The notes under the pieces were generated by a model. The model was not told where the DNA came from and did not search any database. It saw only the letters and a list, made by a program, of their open reading frames with translations. The position numbers were made by a program, and so were the translations under genes. Below are positions 8,319-15,316 of a stretch of DNA of 64,000 nt, in pieces. Origin of the DNA: Maribellus sediminis (lineage in GTDB: Bacteria > Bacteroidota > Bacteroidia > Bacteroidales > Prolixibacteraceae); assembly GCF_011799805.1 (NCBI RefSeq), contig NZ_WXUB01000002.1, positions 248,001 through 312,000 of the forward strand. The letters run 5' to 3'. How positions within the stretch are numbered: the first letter of the stretch is position 1; the number at the start of each line of letters is the position of its first letter.

Positions 8319-9041
8319 ATGGGAAACGCCCTTTTAAATTACCTGAATAAGCGACTGGAAGAATCAAACTCCTTTCACAAAGTCGCAAAAGGGCCGGCCG
8401 GTCCGGTAATCACTATTTCGAGAGAAGTAGGTTGCAACGGTCTGCCTCTGGCCCGCGAACTTGCAGCGCATTTAAACCAACAACGCATGTTTACCGAGTG
8501 GAAAGTGTTGAGCAAGGAAGTGTTTTATAAAAGTGCACAGGAATTGAACCTTGAACCGGAAAAGGTTCAACGCATGTTCAAAAAAGCCGATAAATACACT
8601 TTTGAACAAATCCTTACAGCCTTTGGCGAAAAGCGTTATAAAAGCGAAGCGAAGATATCGAATACAGTTCGCGATGTAATTCATTCGCTTGCAGTAGACG
8701 GCTTTAATATTATTGTGGGCCGCGCCAGCCATATAATTGCCGGCGATATTAAAAATGCTTTTCACCTTCGTTTAACGGCACCACTCGACTACCGTGTTGC
8801 AAACATTATGGAAAACAATAAGTTGAGCCGTAATGATGCCATTAAATTTATTGACCGTGTTGAAAAAGAACGCGATGCTTTTCGCAAGGCTATTAAGGCA
8901 GGCGATTCGCAGGATGATAACTTTGATATGACCATTAACCGCGCAACTTTTACAACAACACAATGTATTGAAATTATTATGATGGCCATCGAAAAGAAAA
9001 GCATTCTCTCCGATTACAAACAAAAGGTGGAATTCTTCTGA
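8319..9041 (+). CDS. Cytidylate kinase-like family protein (copy 1)
   Basis: 240 residues. The N-terminal nucleotide-binding segment is GPVITISREVGCNGLPLARELAAHL, followed by NIIVGRASHII and LRLTAPLDYRVANIMENNKLSRNDAIKFIDRVEKERDAF. These resemble the cytidylate_kin2 group of nucleoside monophosphate kinases (PF13189), in which the classical GxxGSGKGT P-loop is replaced by an ISRExGxxG form. That is why I do not call it cmk. The substrate is unknown. A 240-residue paralogue with the same layout lies at 62752-63474. The start is the ATG in the context gcgccATGG; the gene stands alone. Confidence 0.85.
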   Translation: MGNALLNYLNKRLEESNSFHKVAKGPAGPVITISREVGCNGLPLARELAAHLNQQRMFTEWKVLSKEVFYKSAQELNLEPEKVQRMFKKADKYTFEQILTAFGEKRYKSEAKISNTVRDVIHSLAVDGFNIIVGRASHIIAGDIKNAFHLRLTAPLDYRVANIMENNKLSRNDAIKFIDRVEKERDAFRKAIKAGDSQDDNFDMTINRATFTTTQCIEIIMMAIEKKSILSDYKQKVEFF

Positions 9042-9057
9042 AATGTCACATTATGAA

Positions 9058-10524
9058 TTACCCCGTTATTTTAGCCGGCAGACCTTTTACAATAACCGGT
9101 TTTAATGAATTGGGTTTGATTTCGAACATATCATTCGGTTCCAGTTCACATTCTTCGAGCATTTGCAGGCAATAATCCAGTTTTCCCAATTCATGGGTTA
9201 CGTTATTTGTTCCGAAAGTGAATTTAACTCCGGCTGCTTTGGCCATTTTAATCATTTCAGCATTTGGCGTTTTATACCTTGCGTTAATCTCCAATGCAAT
9301 TCCATTATCGGCCAGTACTTTCACTACCCTTTCCATTCTTTCTTTTGTCCAGAGTGTTTCGTATTCGGGCATCAGCGAGGCGGGTAAAACCGTTGGATTC
9401 ACGTAAATATCAACCGGTTCCTGTGAAAATATGGCCTCAATCTTGGCCACCAAATCATCCATGAATTGTTGTTTGTCATCCACCCAAACTTCTTCGGGTA
9501 TCCAAATACGGTTTCTACGGCCTTTCCTGTCGGTAAAAGTCATGGCGTCGGTAAATACATAATCAAATTTGGCCACAGCTTCCGGCGAAAATAAAGTAAT
9601 CCACTCCCTGCCCTCGGCTTGCATTCCTTTGAAAGTGGGGCTTCCTTTTACTTCTTCCATGTAAGAATAAAGTGATTCGTCGTCGGTTACCGGGAAATGC
9701 AGCCCGCAATTGGGTGCAATGCCGTAATTAATTCCCGTTTTTTGTGAATTGGCCACACAATCTTCCAGCGTTAATCCGCCCTTTAAATGCACGTGGTAAT
9801 CGACTAATGGAAATCCGGCCCGCATTAATTTGGTCACTTTGGTATCCCACTCCAAATCATCCACTTTTTTGCGTTCGCCATCGGGTAAAGCTTTAATACG
9901 AAGGTTCCGGAAATAAACTGTACTTCCCGGATCATGCGCCTGTAAAGCAACCGTGCCATGACTCAATCTAATGTTTTCACCGCCTTCCCATCGCCATGGA
10001 TCTTCCGGTTCGGTGTACTCATTTACCTTCACATCGTTTACAAAAACCTCGACGAAATTTTCCACCACTTTTATTCGCATCGTAAACCATTCGTCGTCTC
10101 CGGCCAGTGGGTAATAAATGTTTCGAATATTGTATACACTCGCCGTCTTTCTTAGTTCAGGATGTTCTTCCGAGCCACGAAAAGAGTTGTTTACCTGTAT
10201 CTCGTAACCTTTAGCCGGCCAGCCTTCACTTTGGTATTCAGTATGAATAAAAACGCCTGAATTGGAATGTTCCTGCGCCTTAATTTCAGCTTCAAACTCA
10301 AAATTTTTATAATCGCCTTTGTAAAACAGATGCGAACGTTTGCCCGAACATTTTATCATTCCGTCCTCAACGCTTATGCTTTCGGGATTTTCGGCGGCTT
10401 TTTGCCAGCCATTCAACGATTCGCCATCGAATATACTTTGCCACTCTCCTACCGGAGCTTGGGTGTTACAGGAAATAAGTCCTATCAGAAAAGCGAGTAA
10501 GACTGCCAATTGAAGTTTTTTCAT
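9058..10524 (-). CDS. Lipoprotein fusing a DUF1080 (3-keto-glycoside hydrolase/lyase) domain to a PHP-like hydrolase domain
   Basis: 488 residues with a lipoprotein signal (LAFLIGLISCNT, lipobox Cys19). Residues about 25-215 form a DUF1080 concanavalin-like domain (WQSIFDGESLNGWQ, NSGVFIHTEYQSEGWPAKGYEIQVNNSF, GTVALQAHDPGSTVYFRNLRIK). DUF1080 enzymes cleave 3-keto-glycosides. The rest (about 235-488) starts with PLVDYHVHLKGGLTLEDCVANSQKTGINYGIAPNCGLHF and contains IALEINARYKTPNAEMIKMAKAAGVKFTFGTNN, a PHP/amidohydrolase-like barrel with DxHxH metal ligands. It is last in the MFS-M81-DUF1080 gene set (121 bp after the M81 gene). Cleavage of a modified glycoside or lactone is a reasonable guess; the substrate is not determinable. 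Confidence 0.8.
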   Translation of the reverse strand: MKKLQLAVLLAFLIGLISCNTQAPVGEWQSIFDGESLNGWQKAAENPESISVEDGMIKCSGKRSHLFYKGDYKNFEFEAEIKAQEHSNSGVFIHTEYQSEGWPAKGYEIQVNNSFRGSEEHPELRKTASVYNIRNIYYPLAGDDEWFTMRIKVVENFVEVFVNDVKVNEYTEPEDPWRWEGGENIRLSHGTVALQAHDPGSTVYFRNLRIKALPDGERKKVDDLEWDTKVTKLMRAGFPLVDYHVHLKGGLTLEDCVANSQKTGINYGIAPNCGLHFPVTDDESLYSYMEEVKGSPTFKGMQAEGREWITLFSPEAVAKFDYVFTDAMTFTDRKGRRNRIWIPEEVWVDDKQQFMDDLVAKIEAIFSQEPVDIYVNPTVLPASLMPEYETLWTKERMERVVKVLADNGIALEINARYKTPNAEMIKMAKAAGVKFTFGTNNVTHELGKLDYCLQMLEECELEPNDMFEIKPNSLKPVIVKGLPAKITG

Positions 10525-10645
10525 TTTATTTCAGGTTTTAGTTGGTTTCAGCTATGATTTGAGAAGATTAATGATTCTTAATCATGTATTCAAAGTTAAA
10601 AAATAATACTTCTACATTCATCCTTCGTTAATCTTCATTTATAAT

Positions 10646-12214
10646 TCACTTCAGTGCTTCATCGGCCAGTGGTATAAGCTGCGCATTCAGGTCGGGATCC
10701 GTCATGTCTTTATCGAGCGGAAACATTGGCCGATTGATTCTTTTGTAGCCCAGTCGCTCCAGGTCCTGATCAACACCTCCCGGTGTCAGTGCCATCAGCC
10801 AGCCTGCGCGCATGTTGTATAATTCCGGTACCAGATAGCCAATTTTTACAACTACTATATCGGTTTTCCTTGGGTTCAGTCCCAGGTCAGTGAAATCTTT
10901 TTCGTAGTGATAAGGTTTTCGTTTTTTGGTAACGATTACCTGAACACTGCCGGCCTGAACCACGACTTCGGTTTCGGCATTTTTGTCGCCTTGCTTTATT
11001 GCTTTTACGGTACCAGTGAGTTTTAATGGTGGAGCAAAGCGGTCGTCAACGATTGCGCCAACATATCCACTAACTTTTCCTCCAACACCAGCTTGAACAG
11101 CTTTAGCCACCAGGTCAGGCCCCGGAATAGAAGCATAAATTAACGATGGTCCGTTTTCGCTACTGAATGCTTTATGTTTCAAAATTTCTGTCAAGGTCCA
11201 GGTGACATCACCGGCACCTCCTGCGGTTGGATTATCGCCCATGTCGCTGATTATAAAAGGTTGTCCTTTGAAAGCAATAGCTGTATCCAAACATTCCTCA
11301 AGCGAGGCGACAGGGGCTACAAACTCAAATTCATTGCGAACATTCCAGAAACTATTTGCCAGTTGTTCGGCTGCAAAACTTACGGCTTCCTTATCGTCAC
11401 CATAAGCCATTACAACGCCATGATTTCGCGGTTCGTCGGCCCAGGCATAACCAATCCAGATAGCTGCATCAATAACACCTTCCTGTTCGGTTAATGGCTG
11501 AACCTGTGCATATAAACTTTTACCGGGTTCGATGCGGGTACTTGTTTTTTCGCCCGGCAACAGTATCGGAACCGGGATCCAGGCTTTGTATTTTGGCTTG
11601 CCTAAGCCGCTTTCCATGCGATCGAACAAATTTTCAAGTGCCCGTTGTTTCGATTCCAGGGCGTCCTCGTGTGGTGCCAATCGGTAGCAGGTGATCAGAT
11701 CGGAATAACGTGCGAGCGTTTTACTCACATTTCCATGCAGATCCATTGAGGTTGAAATCATGGTTTCAGGCCCTACAACTTCGCGGATTCGCGTAATAAA
11801 ATCACCTTCAGGATCGTCGAGTCCTACAACGCTCATGGCGCCATGAATATCGAAAAACAATCCATCGTAAGGCAGGTTTTCACGGAGGCGATCGAGCGTT
11901 TCACCAACCAGCGTTTCGTAGGCTTCGCGCGTTACTATTCCGCCAGGTATTGCATGGCCGCGCAATGTTGGAAACCACTCGGCACGGCTGCGGTCGGGGG
12001 CAGTGTCGGCCATAAACGGATAATATGAAAAAATCTCGTCACCCCTGCGTGCCTGAAAAGCATCTATATCCGATTGAGCAGGCGAAAACGTGCTCGATTC
12101 AATGGCCAGTCCGGCAATGGCTACACGAGGCAGCTTTTTCTCTTTTGGTTGACAGGAAAACAGTACTACCTGTGCTATCAGTATAGTTAAAACAAGAAAT
12201 TTCTTCATGATCAT
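10646..12214 (-). CDS. M81 family metallopeptidase (MlrC/microcystinase-like) lipoprotein
   Basis: 522 residues. A lipoprotein-type N-terminus (MKKFLVLTILIAQVVLFSCQPKEKK, lipobox Cys near 21) follows; the internal ATG at 12208 may be the true start. The M81/MlrC N-terminal domain is clear: RVAIAGLAIESSTFSP, DGLFFDIHGAMSV, STSMDLHGNVS, CYRLAPHEDALES. The C-terminal MlrC domain includes FIISDMGDNPTAGGAGDVTWTL. Conserved His and Asp residues (DIHGAM, DLHGN, PHED) are the probable zinc ligands. M81 members cleave or deamidate unusual peptides, microcystin being the known case. It lies 64 bp after an MFS transporter and before the DUF1080-PHP gene, suggesting uptake and processing of one specific compound. 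Confidence 0.88.
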   Translation of the reverse strand: MIMKKFLVLTILIAQVVLFSCQPKEKKLPRVAIAGLAIESSTFSPAQSDIDAFQARRGDEIFSYYPFMADTAPDRSRAEWFPTLRGHAIPGGIVTREAYETLVGETLDRLRENLPYDGLFFDIHGAMSVVGLDDPEGDFITRIREVVGPETMISTSMDLHGNVSKTLARYSDLITCYRLAPHEDALESKQRALENLFDRMESGLGKPKYKAWIPVPILLPGEKTSTRIEPGKSLYAQVQPLTEQEGVIDAAIWIGYAWADEPRNHGVVMAYGDDKEAVSFAAEQLANSFWNVRNEFEFVAPVASLEECLDTAIAFKGQPFIISDMGDNPTAGGAGDVTWTLTEILKHKAFSSENGPSLIYASIPGPDLVAKAVQAGVGGKVSGYVGAIVDDRFAPPLKLTGTVKAIKQGDKNAETEVVVQAGSVQVIVTKKRKPYHYEKDFTDLGLNPRKTDIVVVKIGYLVPELYNMRAGWLMALTPGGVDQDLERLGYKRINRPMFPLDKDMTDPDLNAQLIPLADEALK

Positions 12215-12278
12215 TCAAATTAGACTCGAAATACACAAAGTTAAACGAAACAGGGAGAAACAAAAGCCTTTCGGGTCT

Positions 12279-13622
12279 TTAATCGCCTGTCCTTTCACTT
12301 TCATATTTATCCTGCGGATTATGCGCTTTATAAGCCAGCGCCGACAGGATAAGTATTGCTATGAGAAGCAGGTAGCTGGCGTGCGAATACGTTCCGAAAT
12401 GTGAGTGCGACAAACTAAAAAGAATCGGCCCCAGTGCACTGGCAAACACAATTATCGCCATTACAAAACCGGTGATTTTACCGAGGTGATCGCGGCCATA
12501 AAAACGTGGCCAGGTTACCGAAAGCAACACATTATACATTCCACTCGGAATACTACTCCCGATGATGAATGCGTAGTAATAGAATCCGTGGTTGATACGA
12601 GCCAGAGAAATAAGTGCAACGATCATTCCTGCAAGCATCAAGAACAGTAAATATTGCAATTTAATTTTATCACTTATCCAACCTCCTGCAAATGCGAGGG
12701 TAACCGAAATCAGAGAAATAGGAATAAACACCGAGAGTGCCTTATCCTTGTCGATGTCGGCTTCAGCAAATACCGAAACCAAATGAAATACATAACCGGT
12801 TATAAACATGGCATAAATGGCTATCGGTAGCACAAACAACCAGAAAGTAAGTCCGCTGCGGGCTTCTTTTAAAGTAAACTGTTTGAATGGTCTGATAATC
12901 ACATCGCGTTCTTTGTTGCCATGCTGTTCGCCGTCGGGAATCTGGTCGCAATCTTCCGGGTTGTCGCGGAAAAAGATAAAAACAAATAAGAAGAAACCAA
13001 TTCCGATTCCCATCGCCATTAACAACCAGGCCCAGCGCCACGAAGTACCTTCAATGAGTAAATCGAAACTCAGGGGAGCTATTGAAAAGCCCAACGAAAC
13101 AAATACCGATGAGATACCGTTTACCAGCCCCCTGCGGGCAATAAACCACTTCATCAGCATGTTCCGCGAAACCATGGTTATAACTCCCTGGCCCGAAAAA
13201 CGCAGCATGAAAAAGAACAGGATGCAGGTGGCAATAGCCACACTTACATAAGCACTTGAATGCTGTGGAACGATGGCTTTTATAATGCGATCGGATTGAC
13301 TGAAAAGCACCAGTACAAATCCCATGAGCAATGCTACGGCCATCCCCACCCAACGTGCTCCGTATTTGTCGTAAAGTTGCCCGGCATAGGTAAGAATAAA
13401 CGAACTTCCAATGGTCCCGAACATATAGGCAGTACTGATCTGGTCGCGGCTGATGCCGATGTTTTCAATCAGGTAATCGGTGAATGTAGCTACGCCGGTT
13501 GTTTGGCCCGGGGCACTGAACAATACACCAATGGTAGCGGCAAATACCACCACCCAACCGTAAAAGAATGGGATTTTTGATGGATTAAACGGGAAGTTAT
13601 TGAACCGCTGTTTTAACTGCAT
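12279..13622 (-). CDS. MFS transporter, OFA/monocarboxylate-type
   Basis: 447 residues with about twelve hydrophobic segments. The start PFFYGWVVVFAATIGVLFSAPGQTTGVATFTDYLIE and the loop 2-3 motif GQLYDKYGARWVG mark the major facilitator superfamily; FYGWVVV at the first helix is common in oxalate/formate-antiporter and monocarboxylate porter relatives. Loop 6-7 is hydrophilic (PEDCDQIPDGEQHGNKERD). It is first of three same-strand genes (MFS, M81 peptidase, DUF1080-PHP) and probably moves the substrate or product of that pathway. Confidence 0.87.
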   Translation of the reverse strand: MQLKQRFNNFPFNPSKIPFFYGWVVVFAATIGVLFSAPGQTTGVATFTDYLIENIGISRDQISTAYMFGTIGSSFILTYAGQLYDKYGARWVGMAVALLMGFVLVLFSQSDRIIKAIVPQHSSAYVSVAIATCILFFFMLRFSGQGVITMVSRNMLMKWFIARRGLVNGISSVFVSLGFSIAPLSFDLLIEGTSWRWAWLLMAMGIGIGFFLFVFIFFRDNPEDCDQIPDGEQHGNKERDVIIRPFKQFTLKEARSGLTFWLFVLPIAIYAMFITGYVFHLVSVFAEADIDKDKALSVFIPISLISVTLAFAGGWISDKIKLQYLLFLMLAGMIVALISLARINHGFYYYAFIIGSSIPSGMYNVLLSVTWPRFYGRDHLGKITGFVMAIIVFASALGPILFSLSHSHFGTYSHASYLLLIAILILSALAYKAHNPQDKYESERTGD

Positions 13623-13721
13623 GGGCGTATTCTTTATACAAAGCTAAACTTAAACCAACGATTGAATACCGAAAAAGGGAAATAGTAAACATTGGTAACG
13701 TTTTTTTATTGGGTAAGAATA

Positions 13722-14342
13722 CTACCGATCGTGAATACCCTTCCCGTTTAGAATATCGGAAATGTGTTTTTCAATTCTTGCTTCACGTGTTTTTGATTGT
13801 TTTGGTGCCGAGAAAAAAAGAATATAGCCACGTTGCCGGCCAGGAGTCAGGACTTCGAAAGCCGATTGCAATTCGGGCATTTCAGAAAACTTATTCAGTA
13901 GCTCTTCAGGCAAAGGCTCCGATTCTTTTTTAAAGCTTACTTTTAATCCGGCCTTTTCCACTTCGATGGCTTCGTAGACATAGGCTTTGATATCGGCCTC
14001 CAGTTTCCTGATATCAGCAACACTCGTAAACCGAAACTGGCGCGTGGCCTGCGAATTTTCACCGGGTTTTGCCAGTAAATTGTTCGAGTCCTTTAATAAC
14101 GAACCTTTAAAGAATGCGATTGCTGCATACTCTTTGAATGCTGTAACCAATAATACATTATTGCCTTTCCAGGTATAGCAGGGTTGTTTCCATTTGAATT
14201 CTTCGGTGAGGCCACAGCTGAGAACAATGCTTCGCAGCAATTTCAATTCTTCCTGCCAGCTGTTTACTTTACATTCGGGCGTTTTGTAGAACGAACAGCG
14301 GCCGCAACCGTCTTCCAGGTAGGTATCAATTTTTGGATTCAT
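13722..14342 (-). CDS. DUF1801 / YdeI-OmpD-associated family protein
   Basis: 206 residues, soluble. Residues 15-125 match the YdhG/YdeI (DUF1801) fold (LTEEFKWKQPCYTWKGNNVLLVTAFKEYAAIAFFKGSLL, TRQFRFTSVADI). The C-terminal segment (PLPEELLNKFSEMPELQSAFEVLTPGRQRGYILFFSAPKQSKTREARIEKHISDIL) is the YdeI/OmpD-associated extension. The N-terminus has a CGRCSFYKTPEC cysteine cluster, which is unusual and might bind metal. The cellular role of the family is poorly known. The gene is divergent from the plus-strand RNA unit at 14507-14766. Confidence 0.85.
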   Translation of the reverse strand: MNPKIDTYLEDGCGRCSFYKTPECKVNSWQEELKLLRSIVLSCGLTEEFKWKQPCYTWKGNNVLLVTAFKEYAAIAFFKGSLLKDSNNLLAKPGENSQATRQFRFTSVADIRKLEADIKAYVYEAIEVEKAGLKVSFKKESEPLPEELLNKFSEMPELQSAFEVLTPGRQRGYILFFSAPKQSKTREARIEKHISDILNGKGIHDR

Positions 14343-14483
14343 GATTTCACAGATTTCGAAAATAGAAACATACTAATTAGAAATTGGTTTGATTTCTTTT
14401 TGAATCAATTCGGTTTGTTAAGAAAGAAGAGGTCATGTAATTGCTTTATCATGAACGCTTGTTCGATAACATGTTTTTTAAAC

Positions 14484-14514
14484 TTGACTCGAAACAATGA
14501 AAAGCCTAACTTTA
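14484..14514 (+). promoter_or_regulatory. Putative promoter of the orphan plus-strand RNA
   Basis: A TTG at 14484-14486 lies 20 bp upstream of TAACTTTA (14507-14514), one mismatch from the Bacteroidota -7 consensus TAnnTTTG. It would start transcription near 14520. Confidence 0.45.
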
Positions 14515-14519
14515 ATTAA

Positions 14520-14766
14520 CAAAAATTAAAATAACCTGATAACACGTTTCTGAATTCCCAAACAGAAGCCCGTTTCAGCAGATAAACCAAAAAACAGACA
14601 GGACCTCGGCATGAACTATAAGCATTATAAGGAATTAACGTTTTGCAGGTGGTCTTTTGCAATTCAATAAAAGCTTGGAGGAAGAGGACAGCCCTGTTGT
14701 TTCTATTGAAGAATAACAGGTTACACATTCCCGGAAAGGCACCCAGTTGGGTGCCTTTTTAGTTTT
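14520..14766 (+). ncRNA. Candidate structured non-coding RNA (about 245 nt)
   Basis: A plus-strand unit bounded by the putative promoter above and a strong terminator, with no convincing reading frame (a 19-residue frame at 14611 and a TTG-led frame ending EEEDSPVVSIEE are the best). Its ends pair: TAACCTG at 14532-14538 with CAGGTTA at 14717-14723. An inner helix pairs AACAGACAGG (14593-14602) with CCTGTTGTT (14693-14701), continuing as CCTC (14604-14607) with GAGG (about 14684-14687). The long, interrupted hairpin with a closing stem recalls 6S-like RNAs, but I cannot assign a family. Confidence 0.45.
14735..14766 (+). terminator. Intrinsic terminator of the orphan RNA
   Basis: Arms GGCACCC (14738-14744) and GGGTGCC (14749-14755) around AGTT, followed by TTTTTAGTTTTTT. 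The orientation is plus, while both neighbouring genes are on the minus strand. Confidence 0.9.
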
Positions 14767-14784
14767 TTGTTTCCGTTATTCTTA

Positions 14785-14824
14785 AAACAAAACGGACCGG
14801 ACAATTATTGCCCGGTCCGTTTCA
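14785..14824 (-). terminator. Intrinsic terminator of the metal-cluster operon
   Basis: Eleven-bp arms AAACGGACCGG (14790-14800) and CCGGTCCGTTT (14812-14822). On the minus strand it is followed by the U-rich TTTTGTTTTAAG. It lies 30 bp beyond the HMA gene stop. Confidence 0.85.
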
Positions 14825-14851
14825 AATAATATTACTAACAACTAAGTTAGT

Positions 14852-15226
14852 TTAATTCTGTGTCCGGTCTTTATGCTGTTCACTGCCATGTTCGTGGCCA
14901 TGTGCACTGGCAGCAACAATCTTTTCGTATTCCCCGGTACTGATTTTTTCAGCTTTATAGCCCTTTTTCTCAATTGCCTTGGCCAAACCTTCATCGGTAT
15001 TCTTTCCGTCATTATATTCCACTTTAATGGTGTTTGTAACATGATCTACCTTCAGGTCTTTCACTCCCTTCTCGAATTTAAGGTAATCGCTAATGGTTTG
15101 TTCGCAGTTGCTGCAATCCATATTGCTTTTAAAACAAACCACCTTGTTTTCTTTTTTCTGTGCATACAGCGGATTGGCAGCAACACCAATCAGCAAAGCA
15201 ACGGCAATAATCAATAGTTTCTTCAT
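14852..15226 (-). CDS. Exported heavy-metal-associated (HMA) domain protein
   Basis: 124 residues: signal peptide (MKKLLIIAVALLIGVAANPLYAQ), then an HMA ferredoxin-like domain with the metal motif MDCSNCEQ (CxxC) and the typical GVKDLKVDHVTNTIKVEYND and IEKKGYKAE strands. The tail is His-rich (HGHEHGSEQHKD). HMA domains bind Cu(I), Zn or Hg through the CxxC pair; the signal peptide places it in the periplasm. It is last in a set with a TonB receptor and a Cys/His-rich protein, consistent with periplasmic metal (likely copper) handling. Confidence 0.9.
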   Translation of the reverse strand: MKKLLIIAVALLIGVAANPLYAQKKENKVVCFKSNMDCSNCEQTISDYLKFEKGVKDLKVDHVTNTIKVEYNDGKNTDEGLAKAIEKKGYKAEKISTGEYEKIVAASAHGHEHGSEQHKDRTQN

Positions 15227-15228
15227 TT

Positions 15229-15316
15229 TTCTTTAGCTTTTAGTTTCGAGCAACGAGCTTCTAGTCTGTGAGTCCGATTAGCTCGTTACTCATAGCTCAC
15301 AGCTCGTAGCTTCTTA
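15229..15316. repeat. Degenerate AGCTCGTAGCTT-type spacer repeat
   Basis: The spacer between the TonB receptor and HMA genes is a patchwork of related words (AGCAACGAGCTT, TAGCTCGTTACT, ATAGCTCACAGCTCGTAGCTT). A cousin, AAGCTTGTAGCTTGAAGCT, lies at 18254-18272. Short degenerate repeats of this sort often occur between Bacteroidota genes; no function is evident. Confidence 0.5.

Noticed and set aside
14516-14728. 70-residue minus-strand frame
   Set aside because: Lies antisense to the candidate structured RNA, has no family resemblance and no downstream terminator on its strand.
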